Positions 24,776 through 33,209 of a DNA stretch of 64,000 nucleotides are shown here, one piece after another. The DNA is taken from positions 62,001 to 126,000 of the forward strand of contig CAVEPA010000005.1 of NCBI GenBank assembly GCA_963617485.1, read 5' to 3'. This DNA comes from UBA1757 sp963617485. Lineage in GTDB: Bacteria; Bacteroidota; Bacteroidia; Bacteroidales; UBA1402. Under the pieces are notes generated by a model. That model did no database searches. It was not told the DNA's origin and worked only from the letters and a program-made list of their open reading frames with translations. Position 1 is the first letter of the stretch; every line of letters starts with the position of its first letter. A program made the position numbers and the translations under genes.

Positions 24776-25513
24776 CTATCGTTCAAAATCGAGATACGGC
24801 CCCAAGCGATGCAAATCCTTGGGGCTGAATTCGTCTAAAAAGGACAGTGATTCCAGTTTTTCCAGCCGGCCGCTTTCTTCGCGGAGACGTACCAGCGCCA
24901 CAGCCTGTTCGTAGCTGATATAGGGATGACGCAACAGGCTTTTCACGCCGGCCTTGTTTACTGCCATACGTCTGATGGCGGGCTTCTTTTCGATGAAGGC
25001 ACAGGCCTTCAAGGCAGTGAGGTTCTCGCTGTGCAATCCTTCTATTTCAGAGAGTTGGTCTATCGACACGAAACCGCCGAGCGAGTGGCGGTACTGTAGG
25101 ATTTTCCGGGCGGTATAGGCACCGATGCCGGGAACTGCCTGCAGTTGGACGGAATCGGCCGTGTTCAGATTCAAGGCGGCTGGGGACGGGCTGCGGGTGG
25201 CGGTGTACGAAGCAGCGTGGTGCCCGGCAGCGTCCGAGGACGCTGCCGGGCTACGGCGGGCGGCAGCGCGCAAGCTATCCTTGCGATAGCGTGCGCGCTG
25301 CGCGACTGCGCGCAGCGAGTCGCGGCGGCGGTACGCCGCCGCCCGCTCCGCCCGCAGGCTGTCTTCGCGCAACTGCTTTTCCTGAAACTCCGCCATAGCT
25401 TGTACCAGTTCCTTGTCGGGCTTCCAACAGAAATCGCAGGCTATCTTAATCAGCAACATCGCGGTCAGAAACAAGACAAAAGCGAGCCTGTCCGCTTTAG
25501 GATATAGTGTCAC
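24776..25513 (-). CDS. ComEA-like helix-hairpin-helix protein
   Basis: A 245-residue protein with an N-terminal membrane anchor (about 10-27), a charged helical linker with repeated (R/K)(R/E/K)DSLRA units (about 45-90), an Ala/Ser linker and a helix-hairpin-helix DNA-binding domain (LNLNTADSVQLQAVPGIGAYTARKI, about 115-160), with a second degenerate HhH half (about 183-240). ComEA proteins bind incoming DNA during competence; no other com gene is here. The start is a GTG; a TAACTTTG -7 box is at 25547-25540. The linker coding region is packed with GC-rich palindromes. Confidence 0.82.
   Translation of the reverse strand: MTLYPKADRLAFVLFLTAMLLIKIACDFCWKPDKELVQAMAEFQEKQLREDSLRAERAAAYRRRDSLRAVAQRARYRKDSLRAAARRSPAASSDAAGHHAASYTATRSPSPAALNLNTADSVQLQAVPGIGAYTARKILQYRHSLGGFVSIDQLSEIEGLHSENLTALKACAFIEKKPAIRRMAVNKAGVKSLLRHPYISYEQAVALVRLREESGRLEKLESLSFLDEFSPKDLHRLGPYLDFER
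25222..25342. repeat. Cluster of three GC-rich perfect inverted repeats inside the ComEA-like gene
   Basis: Three hairpins lie in a row: arms 25222-25235/25238-25251 (14 bp, 2-base loop), 25296-25304/25309-25317 (9 bp) and 25322-25330/25334-25342 (9 bp). They fall in the segment that encodes the Arg/Ala/Ser-rich linker. Confidence 0.9.
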
Positions 25514-25678
25514 GGTATCCGATTTAATTAATCCAAGGACAAAGTTAATAATATTTTTACAAATTGCTTACATCATCTTCCAAAAAGCCCAAATATCACC
25601 CAAAAAGCAGCCCTAATTCTTCTGTTGAAATTTCGAATTACACGATTGTTTTCCTAACTTGCGCAAAATTTGCATCTA

Positions 25679-26095
25679 ATGAAAAAGCCAGCCTTTTACC
25701 ATTCGTGGCCACGATACACCTTCAGCATCCTGTGGATGATTTTAATCGCACTGGCCTGCCTGATAGACCTTAGACCCATCGCCAACGACCTGCCGCAAGT
25801 TTTCGGCCTGGACAAAGTGGTACACTTCATCCTTTACTTTGTGCAAACCTTCCTTTTCCTTTGGGAGTACAACCACAGACAATGGCGCAACAGGCCGAAA
25901 GCATCCATGAAACTTTTCTGGATGGCAGTGCTTGTGTGCAGCATCTACGGCGGACTGATAGAATTCCTGCAAGGCTTGACATCTTACCGCGGCATGGACC
26001 AAATGGACTGGGTAGCCGATATTGTCGGCGGCCTGTTTGCCTATCTCCTTTATTATGTTTTCAACTTCAAAGCTCATCACAACAGTGAAAAATAG
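25679..26095 (+). CDS. VanZ-like family membrane protein
   Basis: A 138-residue membrane protein with about four helices (14-31, 48-63, 80-97, 108-126). VanZ-like signatures include GLDKVVHFILYFVQTFLFLW and YGGLIEFLQGLTSYRGMDQMDWVADIVGG. The family contains a teicoplanin-resistance protein, but most members have no known function. ATG 25679 is preferred over a TTG at 25670. Its last bases overlap the next gene. Confidence 0.85.
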   Translation: MKKPAFYHSWPRYTFSILWMILIALACLIDLRPIANDLPQVFGLDKVVHFILYFVQTFLFLWEYNHRQWRNRPKASMKLFWMAVLVCSIYGGLIEFLQGLTSYRGMDQMDWVADIVGGLFAYLLYYVFNFKAHHNSEK

Positions 26096-27968
26096 CAGAC
26101 TTGCACTATGCTTACTCGGCCTTGGAATGTTGTGCGCATTGAGCGTTCAAGCCCAAGTAACGACACAAATCTGGGTGAATGTCCAGGGCGACGACCTGGC
26201 CGAAGGCAGCGCCGCAAATCCCAAACAAAGCCTGCATGCCGCCCTGCGTCAGGCCCGCGAATATCGCCGTTTACAGAAAGTGCAGGGTTCAGCCATCGAA
26301 ATCATACTGACAGATGGCATCTATCCCCTGTCAGAGACCTTGTTGATACGTCCCGAAGATTCCGGCACCGCCAGTTGCCCCACCATTATCCGCGCCGACA
26401 AGGGAGCCCATCCCGTCTTGAGCGGCGGCATCCGCATAGAAGGCTGGCAACAGCTTGATCGCGCGCCCCAAGGTCTGCCGGTGGAAGCTTCCCGTGTCTG
26501 GGCTGCTCCGGTGCCCAAAATTGCCGGCCGCAGCCTCGACTTCAGACAAGTGTATGTAAACGGCAACAAAGCCTTGAAAGCCTGCGATGTAGAAGACCCA
26601 GATGCCCTGCACAAAATATTGTCCGTAGACAAGGAAAAACAAGAAATCCGCATTCCCGCACCAGCGGTGAAAAAGTTCAGCAAACCCGAGGCCATGGAAT
26701 TCTTTATCCATCAGATGTGGGAAGTGGCCGTTTTGGGTGTCAAGGACCTACGCATCGAAGGCAAGCAGGCGGTACTGCGCTTTCATCAACCGGCCAGCCG
26801 TTTGGAATTCGAGCATCCCTGGCCACCGGCCGTCATTTCAGAAAACGGCAACTCGCCTTTCCGCCTGAGCGGGGCCATTGAGTTGCTCGACCACGAAGGC
26901 GAATGGTATTACGACCGCGACCAGAGCCTGTTGTATTACATTCCGCGTCGGGGCGAACGTATGGACCGAGCCGAGGTAATCGTACCCTATTTGGAGACTT
27001 TGGTTCAAGTGGCCGGCACCACAGACCGACCCGTGGAGCATATCCGTTTCGAGGGCATTGCTTTTATGCACAGCACCTGGCTGCGTCCGTCGCTCTTGGG
27101 CTACGTTCCCCTGCAGGCCGGTATGTATCTGCTGGATGCCTATAAATTGCCTGTAGACGGTACTCCGCTCAAAGCCAATCTTGAGAACCAGGCCTGGATA
27201 GGCCGTCAACCGGCAGCCGTACAATTGTCGGGCGTGGCAAACACGGTGTTCGAAGGCTGCGTGTTCCAGCATTTGGGTGCTTCGGGTCTCGACTATCAGA
27301 TGGCCAGCCTTGATGACCGCATTGAAGGTTGTCTGTTCGACGACATTGCGGGCAGCGGCATCGTGGTGGGCAAATTCTCCGACCCGGGCATCGAAACTCA
27401 TCTGCCCTATCAGCCCAAAGACGAACGCGAGCTGAGCCGCCGCATGCTTATCAGCAACAACTGGGTACACGACTGCGCCAATGAATACTGGGGCTGCGTG
27501 GGCATCATCGCCGGTTACGTGCAGGATGTCACCGTTATCCACAACGAGGTCTGCGAACTGCCTTACAGCGGCATCAGCATCGGATGGGGCTGGATACGGA
27601 CAGCCAACTGTATGAAAGACAACAAGATGATAGCCAACGACGTGCATCATTTCGGACGGCACAACTACAGCTGCGGCGGGCTTTACACCCTCTCAGCCCA
27701 AACGGGTACGCTTATCGAGGAGAACTATGTACACGACATTTATCATCCCGAATATGTACACGACAAGAGCCAAGGCCATTATATTTATCTGGATGAAGCT
27801 TCCTCGTGGATGACTATACGCAACAACTGGTGCAGCGAAGCTAAATTCGGCCAGAACCAACCAGGTCTGAACCTTTGGGAAAACAACGGCCCGCAGGTAG
27901 ACGACAGCATCAAAGCCCAAGCCGGTCTGGAACCGCAGTGGCAACACATTCTGACTATGCCTTTATAA
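26085..27968 (+). CDS. Secreted right-handed beta-helix glycoside hydrolase, GH141-like
   Basis: A 627-residue exported protein with a clean signal peptide (MKNSRLALCLLGLGMLCALSVQA) if translation starts at GTG 26085, which overlaps the VanZ stop by 11 bases. An ATG at 26055 would place unlikely residues before the signal. The body opens WVNVQGDDLAEGSAANPKQSL, then RPEDSGTASCPTIIRA, VLSGGIRIEGWQ and GEWYYDRDQSLLYYIPRRGE, a layout seen in GH141-type enzymes, followed by parallel beta-helix rungs (about 330-600). GH141 includes an alpha-L-fucosidase from pectin RG-II breakdown; the substrate here is inferred only. It is four bases before the PTS genes. Confidence 0.7.
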   Translation: MKNSRLALCLLGLGMLCALSVQAQVTTQIWVNVQGDDLAEGSAANPKQSLHAALRQAREYRRLQKVQGSAIEIILTDGIYPLSETLLIRPEDSGTASCPTIIRADKGAHPVLSGGIRIEGWQQLDRAPQGLPVEASRVWAAPVPKIAGRSLDFRQVYVNGNKALKACDVEDPDALHKILSVDKEKQEIRIPAPAVKKFSKPEAMEFFIHQMWEVAVLGVKDLRIEGKQAVLRFHQPASRLEFEHPWPPAVISENGNSPFRLSGAIELLDHEGEWYYDRDQSLLYYIPRRGERMDRAEVIVPYLETLVQVAGTTDRPVEHIRFEGIAFMHSTWLRPSLLGYVPLQAGMYLLDAYKLPVDGTPLKANLENQAWIGRQPAAVQLSGVANTVFEGCVFQHLGASGLDYQMASLDDRIEGCLFDDIAGSGIVVGKFSDPGIETHLPYQPKDERELSRRMLISNNWVHDCANEYWGCVGIIAGYVQDVTVIHNEVCELPYSGISIGWGWIRTANCMKDNKMIANDVHHFGRHNYSCGGLYTLSAQTGTLIEENYVHDIYHPEYVHDKSQGHYIYLDEASSWMTIRNNWCSEAKFGQNQPGLNLWENNGPQVDDSIKAQAGLEPQWQHILTMPL

Positions 27969-27972
27969 CATT

Positions 27973-28443
27973 ATGGAACTGTTCAAGAAGAAGATTCATC
28001 TGCACGCGCCCCTCGAAGGCGAAGCCATCAGCCTAAGCGATGTCAACGATGCCGTATTCAGTCAGGAAATGCTCGGCAAGGGCATGGCCATCATTCCCAG
28101 CCATGGCTTGGTTCACGCACCCTGCGACGGTGTGGTGTCGGTCTTGCAAGACACCGGTCATGCCATCTGCATCGTCAGCGATGACGGCGTGGAAGTGCTG
28201 ATTCACATAGGCATCGACACCTGTAAGCTCAAAGGCCTGGGATTCAAACCCTTGGTTCAACAAGGCGACCGCGTGAAAACCGGCACTCCGCTCATCGGCT
28301 TCGACCTGATGGGCATACATCGAGCCGGCTACGACACCACCGTTCCCATCGTTATCTGCAACAGTGACGATTTTTCCGAATTCGAAATAATCACCAAAGG
28401 CAGTGTGTATCTGTCCGACAAAATCATCAGCCTTAAAAAATGA
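27973..28443 (+). CDS. PTS glucose-type enzyme IIA
   Basis: A 156-residue single-domain IIA protein of the glucose/N-acetylglucosamine family. His78 in EVLIHIGIDT is the likely phosphorylation site, with His63 (TGHAI) as the second active-site histidine. It would pass phosphate from HPr to the IIB domain of the gene three places downstream. It overlaps the enzyme I start by four bases (ATGA). Crr-type IIA proteins also regulate carbon metabolism in enteric bacteria; that role is not implied here. Confidence 0.93.
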   Translation: MELFKKKIHLHAPLEGEAISLSDVNDAVFSQEMLGKGMAIIPSHGLVHAPCDGVVSVLQDTGHAICIVSDDGVEVLIHIGIDTCKLKGLGFKPLVQQGDRVKTGTPLIGFDLMGIHRAGYDTTVPIVICNSDDFSEFEIITKGSVYLSDKIISLKK

Positions 28444-30068
28444 CAACCTGTCCCGGAAAGTGCATAGTAGGCGGAGCCGCCATAGCCAAGATTTATGTCT
28501 ATCATCCGCCCAAATGGGAGGACTTCCTCGATTTTGTGGAGGACACCCAGGCTGAATGGGCGCTTTACCAAAAGGCCATGCAACAGGCCTGCATCACGCT
28601 CGACCGTCGTTATCAGCGGGCCTTGCAGCGCAACAGCCAAGAGCAGGCTTCCATTTTTGAAGCCCAGCGCATGATGCTCGAAGACGAAGACTTCAATGCT
28701 CAGGTTCAGCAACATATCACCATCGACCACCGCAGTGCTATCTATGCCGTTATGGAAACGGGCGAGTATTTTGCCGACATTTTCCAGAAGATGGACAGTG
28801 CCGTGATGAAAAGCAAGGCTGCCGATATGCGCGATATCGCCTCGCTGGTGGTCAATTTTCTGCACGACAGACAGCATCTCTTCGATGAAATGCCCGAGCA
28901 GTGCATTGTGGTGAGTGCAAGTCTTTTGCCCGGCGAGTTGGTGGAAATGGACAGCGAAAAGGTGCTGGGGCTGGTGCTGAAGGAAGCCTCGGCCAACTCG
29001 CATCTGGCAGTACTGGCGGCCGGCCGCAGACTGCCCCTATTGCTTTGTCCCGACATGGACATCCAGGAAGACTGGAACGGGAAAACCGCCGTACTCGACA
29101 CGCAACGTGGTGCCTTGTTCATCGATGCTGACAGCGACCTGCAAAATGAGGTCCGCAGCCAATATGCCTTGGACAGCCGTCTGTGCAATACCGAGGCGCA
29201 AAGCAAAACGATTGGCGGAGAAGGCTGTCGGTTAGAAGGTTTCCAGCTATTTCTCAATATCGGACATCCACAGGAACTGGAGCCCGGCCTTATCGAGGCT
29301 TGCGACGGCGTTGGCGTGTTTAGAAGCGAATTCCAATACATCGGCAAAAGCCAAGAGCCGGAAGAAGAGAGCTTGTTCGAAGATTATCGGCAGAGCGTGC
29401 TGGCGCTGAAGGGCAAACCTCTGGTTGTCAGAACCATCGACATTGGGGCCGACAAACAGGCGCAGTTTCTAAAGTTGCCGCACGAAAACAATCCCGCCTT
29501 GGGTTGCCGGGGTTTGCGTCTATGCTTTGAGTATCCCGGCCTTTTTGTTCGTCAGCTACGGGCCATTCTGCGAGCTTCGGCTTACGGCCCGGTGTCCATA
29601 CTGCTGCCCATGGTTAACGATGCCGGCGAGGTTCGCCGATGCAAGACGATACTCGCATCGGTGAAGGACGCTCTTCGAAAGGAGGGTCACGCTTTTGACG
29701 AGCACCTGCAAGTGGGGGTTATGGTGGAAACGCCCGCAGCCGTTCTTTGCGCCGATGAGCTGGCCGGCGAGGCCGATTTTTTCAGTGTCGGCACCAACGA
29801 CCTCACCCAATATTGTCTGGCGGTTGACCGTGAGAGCCTCAGCATGGGCGCTTACTACAACAGCCAGCATCCTGCTATTTTCAAACTGCTTGACCTGACG
29901 GCCCGGGCGGCTGCCAAGGCGGATATTCCCTTGTGCGTATGCGGCGAACTGGCCCACGAACGCAAGGCCTTGCCGACTTTGGTGGGCATGGGCTACCGCA
30001 AGTTTTCGGTCAGTCCGGCCTTTGTGCCTATGGTCAAAGAAATGCTTCTTTCATTATGCAAACGATAA
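28440..30068 (+). CDS. ptsI: PTS enzyme I (phosphoenolpyruvate--protein phosphotransferase)
   Basis: Takes phosphate from phosphoenolpyruvate to HPr. The 542 residues have the HPr-binding helical part (about 30-140), the phospho-histidine domain and the PEP-binding barrel with RTIDIGADKQ, LGCRGLRLCF, VMVETPAAV, SVGTNDLTQYCLAVDR and VCGELA. The phosphorylated residue should be His188 in ASANSHLAVLAAGR; the usual GGRTSHxAI sequence around it is strongly altered, although Ser-His is kept. The chain is slightly shorter than typical enzyme I (about 570). Translation is coupled to IIA and overlaps HPr. Confidence 0.92.
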   Translation: MTTCPGKCIVGGAAIAKIYVYHPPKWEDFLDFVEDTQAEWALYQKAMQQACITLDRRYQRALQRNSQEQASIFEAQRMMLEDEDFNAQVQQHITIDHRSAIYAVMETGEYFADIFQKMDSAVMKSKAADMRDIASLVVNFLHDRQHLFDEMPEQCIVVSASLLPGELVEMDSEKVLGLVLKEASANSHLAVLAAGRRLPLLLCPDMDIQEDWNGKTAVLDTQRGALFIDADSDLQNEVRSQYALDSRLCNTEAQSKTIGGEGCRLEGFQLFLNIGHPQELEPGLIEACDGVGVFRSEFQYIGKSQEPEEESLFEDYRQSVLALKGKPLVVRTIDIGADKQAQFLKLPHENNPALGCRGLRLCFEYPGLFVRQLRAILRASAYGPVSILLPMVNDAGEVRRCKTILASVKDALRKEGHAFDEHLQVGVMVETPAAVLCADELAGEADFFSVGTNDLTQYCLAVDRESLSMGAYYNSQHPAIFKLLDLTARAAAKADIPLCVCGELAHERKALPTLVGMGYRKFSVSPAFVPMVKEMLLSLCKR

Positions 30069-30304
30069 ACCATTGTATCCAAGCGCCGGAAGGGATGCAC
30101 GCCCGCCCTGCGGGCGTGCTGGCCAAGACCGCATCGACCTTCCAATCGGACATCCGTCTGTACTTCAACGGTCAGTGTATCAACGCCAAGCGTATGCTGT
30201 CCATCATGACACTGGGCCTGAAACAGGGCGATGCCATCCGTATCGAAATAGAGGGTTGTGACGAGATGGCAGCCGCCCAAGCCCTGACAACGGTACTCGT
30301 ATAA
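30056..30304 (+). CDS. ptsH: PTS phosphocarrier protein HPr
   Basis: An 82-residue HPr. Phosphorylation site His15 lies in GMHARPAG. A serine in KRMLSIMTLG occupies the place of regulatory Ser46, but no HPr kinase gene is in the window. The ATG at 30056 lies inside the end of enzyme I (13-base overlap). A perfect 10-base inverted repeat (30097-30119) covers the active-site codons. Confidence 0.93.
   Translation: MQTINHCIQAPEGMHARPAGVLAKTASTFQSDIRLYFNGQCINAKRMLSIMTLGLKQGDAIRIEIEGCDEMAAAQALTTVLV
30097..30119. repeat. Perfect 10-bp inverted repeat over the HPr active-site codons
   Basis: Arms 30097-30106 and 30110-30119 are exact reverse complements with a three-base loop. They cover the codons for His-Ala-Arg-Pro-Ala-Gly-Val. 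Confidence 0.9.
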
Positions 30305-30323
30305 GCCAAGCGCAACTTCAAGG

Positions 30324-31748
30324 ATGAAATTTCTGCAAAGACTCGGAAAATCGCTTATGTTGCCGGTAGCCTGTCTGCCGGTAGCCAGCATACTGATAGG
30401 TCTGGGTTATTGGATACTATCTCTGGCCCCGGGGGCCGCAGTGGCCAACTTTCTTATCCAAGCCGGTCTGGCCATCATCGACAATATACCCTTGTTGTTT
30501 GCCGTGGGCATCGGCATAGGCATGTCCAAAGACGGACAGGGCGTAGCTGCTTTGTCAGCGCTGGTCAGTTGGCTGGTGGTCACCACCCTGCTCTCGCCCG
30601 ACTGCATACGTCTGCTGCGTCCCGGCTGCCCGCTGGAAGCCTTCGGCAAGAGCCAGAATGTCTTTGTGGCCATACTCTCGGGCCTGACAGGAGCCTGGGC
30701 CTACAACCGTTTCAAGGACACCGACCTGCCCGCAGCGCTGGCCTTCTTCAGCGGCAAACGCTCGGTAGCCATCGTTGCTGCCGCCATCAGCTGCCTGCTT
30801 GGCCTAGTTCTTATGTTCGTATGGCCTTGGCTGTACCATTTGCTCATTGCAGTGGGCGAAGGCATCACCGGTGCCGGCGCCGCAGGCGCCGGCCTCTACG
30901 TCTTCCTCAACCGGCTGCTTCTGCCCTTCGGCTTGCACCATGCACTCAATCAGGTGTTTTGGTTCGACCTTGCCGGCATCAACGATCTGGGCAAATTCTG
31001 GAGCGCCGAAGGCACACTCGGTCAAACGGGCATGTATATGTCGGGTTTCTTCCCCATGATGATGTTCGGTTTGCCGGCCGCCGCCCTGGCCATGTACCAT
31101 TGTGCCATGCCCTCGCAAAAGAAGAAGACCGGGTCGCTCATGCTGGCCGGCATCATCAGTTCGTTCTTTACGGGCATTACCGAACCGCTGGAGTTCAGCT
31201 TTATGTTTGCCGCACCGCCCCTTTATTTTATCCACGCACTGCTGAGCGGTCTGTGCGCCTTTGTTGTGGCGGCACTGCCCATCCGCGTAGGCTTTAATTT
31301 CAGTGCCGGCCTGATAGACTGGTTGCTCTGTCTGAAAGCGCCGCTCTGCCTGCATCCCTGGGGCATCGTGGCCGTAGGGCTCGTACTGGCCATGATTTAC
31401 TATTTGGTATTCCGCTGGTGCATCAAGCATTTCCGTTTCAAGACACCCGGACGAGAGGATGATAGCCCCGTGCCAACAACGGCAAGCCCCAAGACGCAAA
31501 CCACCGGTTATCAGGAACAGGCTGCCATTATCCTGCAAGCACTCGGTGGCAGTGGCAACATCGAAGAACTGAGTTATTGCACCACCCGGCTGCGCATTGT
31601 CCTCAAAGACAAAAGCCTGCTGGACGAAGCCGCCATCCGCTCAACGAAAATCAGCGGCATCATCCATCCCGACGAGCATGCGCTGCAGATTGTCATAGGG
31701 CCCAAAGTGCAGTTTTTGGCCGACGCCTTGCAAAGGCTGATGACGTAA
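30324..31748 (+). CDS. PTS enzyme IICB, glucose/N-acetylglucosamine family
   Basis: A 474-residue fusion: IIC membrane channel (about 1-370) and cytosolic IIB domain (about 395-474). IIC shows LLFAVGIGIGMSKDG and the sugar-site motif GITEPLEFSFMF, typical of the Glc family (NagE, PtsG, MalX). IIB has its phosphorylated cysteine in ELSYCTTRLRIVLKD. With the IIA, enzyme I and HPr genes it completes a self-contained PTS. The sugar cannot be read from sequence; GlcNAc or glucose would be typical. A perfect 9-base inverted repeat at 30873-30893 sits within the gene. Confidence 0.9.
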   Translation: MKFLQRLGKSLMLPVACLPVASILIGLGYWILSLAPGAAVANFLIQAGLAIIDNIPLLFAVGIGIGMSKDGQGVAALSALVSWLVVTTLLSPDCIRLLRPGCPLEAFGKSQNVFVAILSGLTGAWAYNRFKDTDLPAALAFFSGKRSVAIVAAAISCLLGLVLMFVWPWLYHLLIAVGEGITGAGAAGAGLYVFLNRLLLPFGLHHALNQVFWFDLAGINDLGKFWSAEGTLGQTGMYMSGFFPMMMFGLPAAALAMYHCAMPSQKKKTGSLMLAGIISSFFTGITEPLEFSFMFAAPPLYFIHALLSGLCAFVVAALPIRVGFNFSAGLIDWLLCLKAPLCLHPWGIVAVGLVLAMIYYLVFRWCIKHFRFKTPGREDDSPVPTTASPKTQTTGYQEQAAIILQALGGSGNIEELSYCTTRLRIVLKDKSLLDEAAIRSTKISGIIHPDEHALQIVIGPKVQFLADALQRLMT

Positions 31749-31749
31749 A

Positions 31750-31775
31750 AAAGGCGCTGAAAGCCTTGTTTTTTG
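31750..31775 (+). terminator. Probable terminator after the PTS operon
   Basis: AAGGC (31751-31755) pairs with GCCTT (31763-31767), followed after one G by six T. The stem is short, so read-through is possible. Confidence 0.5.
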
Positions 31776-31788
31776 GGCCTTGGAAAGC

Positions 31789-31796
31789 TACTTTTG
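31789..31796 (+). promoter_or_regulatory. -7 element for the MFS-rhamnosidase operon
   Basis: TACTTTTG matches TAnnTTTG about 63 bases before the ATG at 31860. No good TTTG at the -33 position. Confidence 0.55.
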
Positions 31797-31859
31797 CAGG
31801 CTTATGATATTTTATCAAATAGCTTCTAACAGACAACATTTATAATCTTACACTTGACT

Positions 31860-33209
31860 ATGAGTAAAAAAGGAAGTTTGAAAAGTACTTTGGCCGTGTC
31901 GCTGACCAACTATCTCGACGCAGGAGCCATCGTTGCAGGTGCCAGCGGTTTGACGCTCTGGCAGAATTATTTAGGTCTTAGCGAAGGTCATCTGGGCTGG
32001 CTCAACGCCATCAGCGCCAACTGCTTGGGTGCAGCCATCGGTGCCATCATCGGCGGTTTCATGGCCGACAAATACGGACGCAAGGCCATCTATTCCTACA
32101 ACATGCTTATTTATATGACGGGCGTTGCCCTGGTGATGCTGAGCGTGAATTTTCCCATGCTGTTGGCGGGATTCCTTATCACCGGCATCTCCGTAGGCGT
32201 GGGCGTACCCGCCTCCTGGACCTATATTTCCGAAAGTTCCGAGCAGACCAAGCGCGGACGTAACATCGCTATCTCGCAGATGGCCTGGGGTGTCGGACCC
32301 TTTGTCATTCTGGTTCTGGGCATGCTCTTCGCTCCCGAAGGCATCGCGTTCGGCATTACCGAAAGCATTGCCAAGTGGATAGGCGGCGCGGCCATCAGCG
32401 GCGCAGCGCTCAATGTCTGGAGCAGTCGTATCGTCTTTTTCTCGCTCTTTTTGGTAGCGCTGCTGGCTTGGATACTGCAACGCCGTTTGGACGAATCCAA
32501 GGAATGGACCGCAGCCAAGGCTGCCGACCAAGGGAACGCCACCCAAAAGAAAGGTGTTTTCTCGTCTTTCGGTTCGCTGTTCACCAACAAGATTAACGTC
32601 CGTACCATCTGCTTCCTGGCCGGTATCTACCTTACCTGGAACATGGTGGCCTCTGTGATGGGCTTCTTCCAGCCGCATATTTATGAAACCGCCGGCGGCC
32701 TTTCCAACGCCGATGCCAATATGTTCTCGGCCGGCAACTGGGCCATAGTCATCATCACTACCTTCTTCTTCTCGCTCATTGTCGACAGAGTGCCACACCG
32801 CATACTCTACATCGCCGGTCTGGTCATTGCCATTGCCGCTTGGGTGATGGTTGCCTTTGTCGGTGTCAGCAACATGACGGGTCTGATTATCTTCACCGTG
32901 CTTTGGGCCGTACAAGGCGGCATTTCCGTGCAGGCTTTCTACGCACTGTGGGCTTCCGAGCTCTTCCCGGCCAAATACCGTGCAGCCGCCCAAGGCATTA
33001 TGTTCTTCCTGGTACGCGGTATCTGCGCCCTTTGGGGACTGTGCTTCGTTTACATCTACGGCGAAAACGGCCAGGGCTTCCAACTGGCAGCCTACTTGAT
33101 GATGGGCCTGCTGTTCATTTCGCTGGTAGTGGGTGCCATCGGCGCTCCCAAGACGCAAGGCAAGACGCTGGACCAGATTACCCGCGAGCGCTATGGCGAA
33201 GACTTCTAA
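31860..33209 (+). CDS. MFS sugar transporter
   Basis: A 449-residue major facilitator with about 12 membrane helices. The loop 2-3 signature is GGFMADKYGRKA (about 66-77). It resembles the sugar porter family. Its stop overlaps the start of the rhamnosidase gene by 17 bases, so the likely cargo is rhamnose or a rhamnosyl oligosaccharide; this is inference from context. The ATG at 31860 is preferred to a TTG six bases earlier. Confidence 0.85.
   Translation: MSKKGSLKSTLAVSLTNYLDAGAIVAGASGLTLWQNYLGLSEGHLGWLNAISANCLGAAIGAIIGGFMADKYGRKAIYSYNMLIYMTGVALVMLSVNFPMLLAGFLITGISVGVGVPASWTYISESSEQTKRGRNIAISQMAWGVGPFVILVLGMLFAPEGIAFGITESIAKWIGGAAISGAALNVWSSRIVFFSLFLVALLAWILQRRLDESKEWTAAKAADQGNATQKKGVFSSFGSLFTNKINVRTICFLAGIYLTWNMVASVMGFFQPHIYETAGGLSNADANMFSAGNWAIVIITTFFFSLIVDRVPHRILYIAGLVIAIAAWVMVAFVGVSNMTGLIIFTVLWAVQGGISVQAFYALWASELFPAKYRAAAQGIMFFLVRGICALWGLCFVYIYGENGQGFQLAAYLMMGLLFISLVVGAIGAPKTQGKTLDQITRERYGEDF

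Noticed and set aside
31804..31845. Short frame of 13 codons just after the MFS promoter, considered as a leader peptide
   Set aside because: No bias toward one amino acid, no ribosome site and no terminator follow it.
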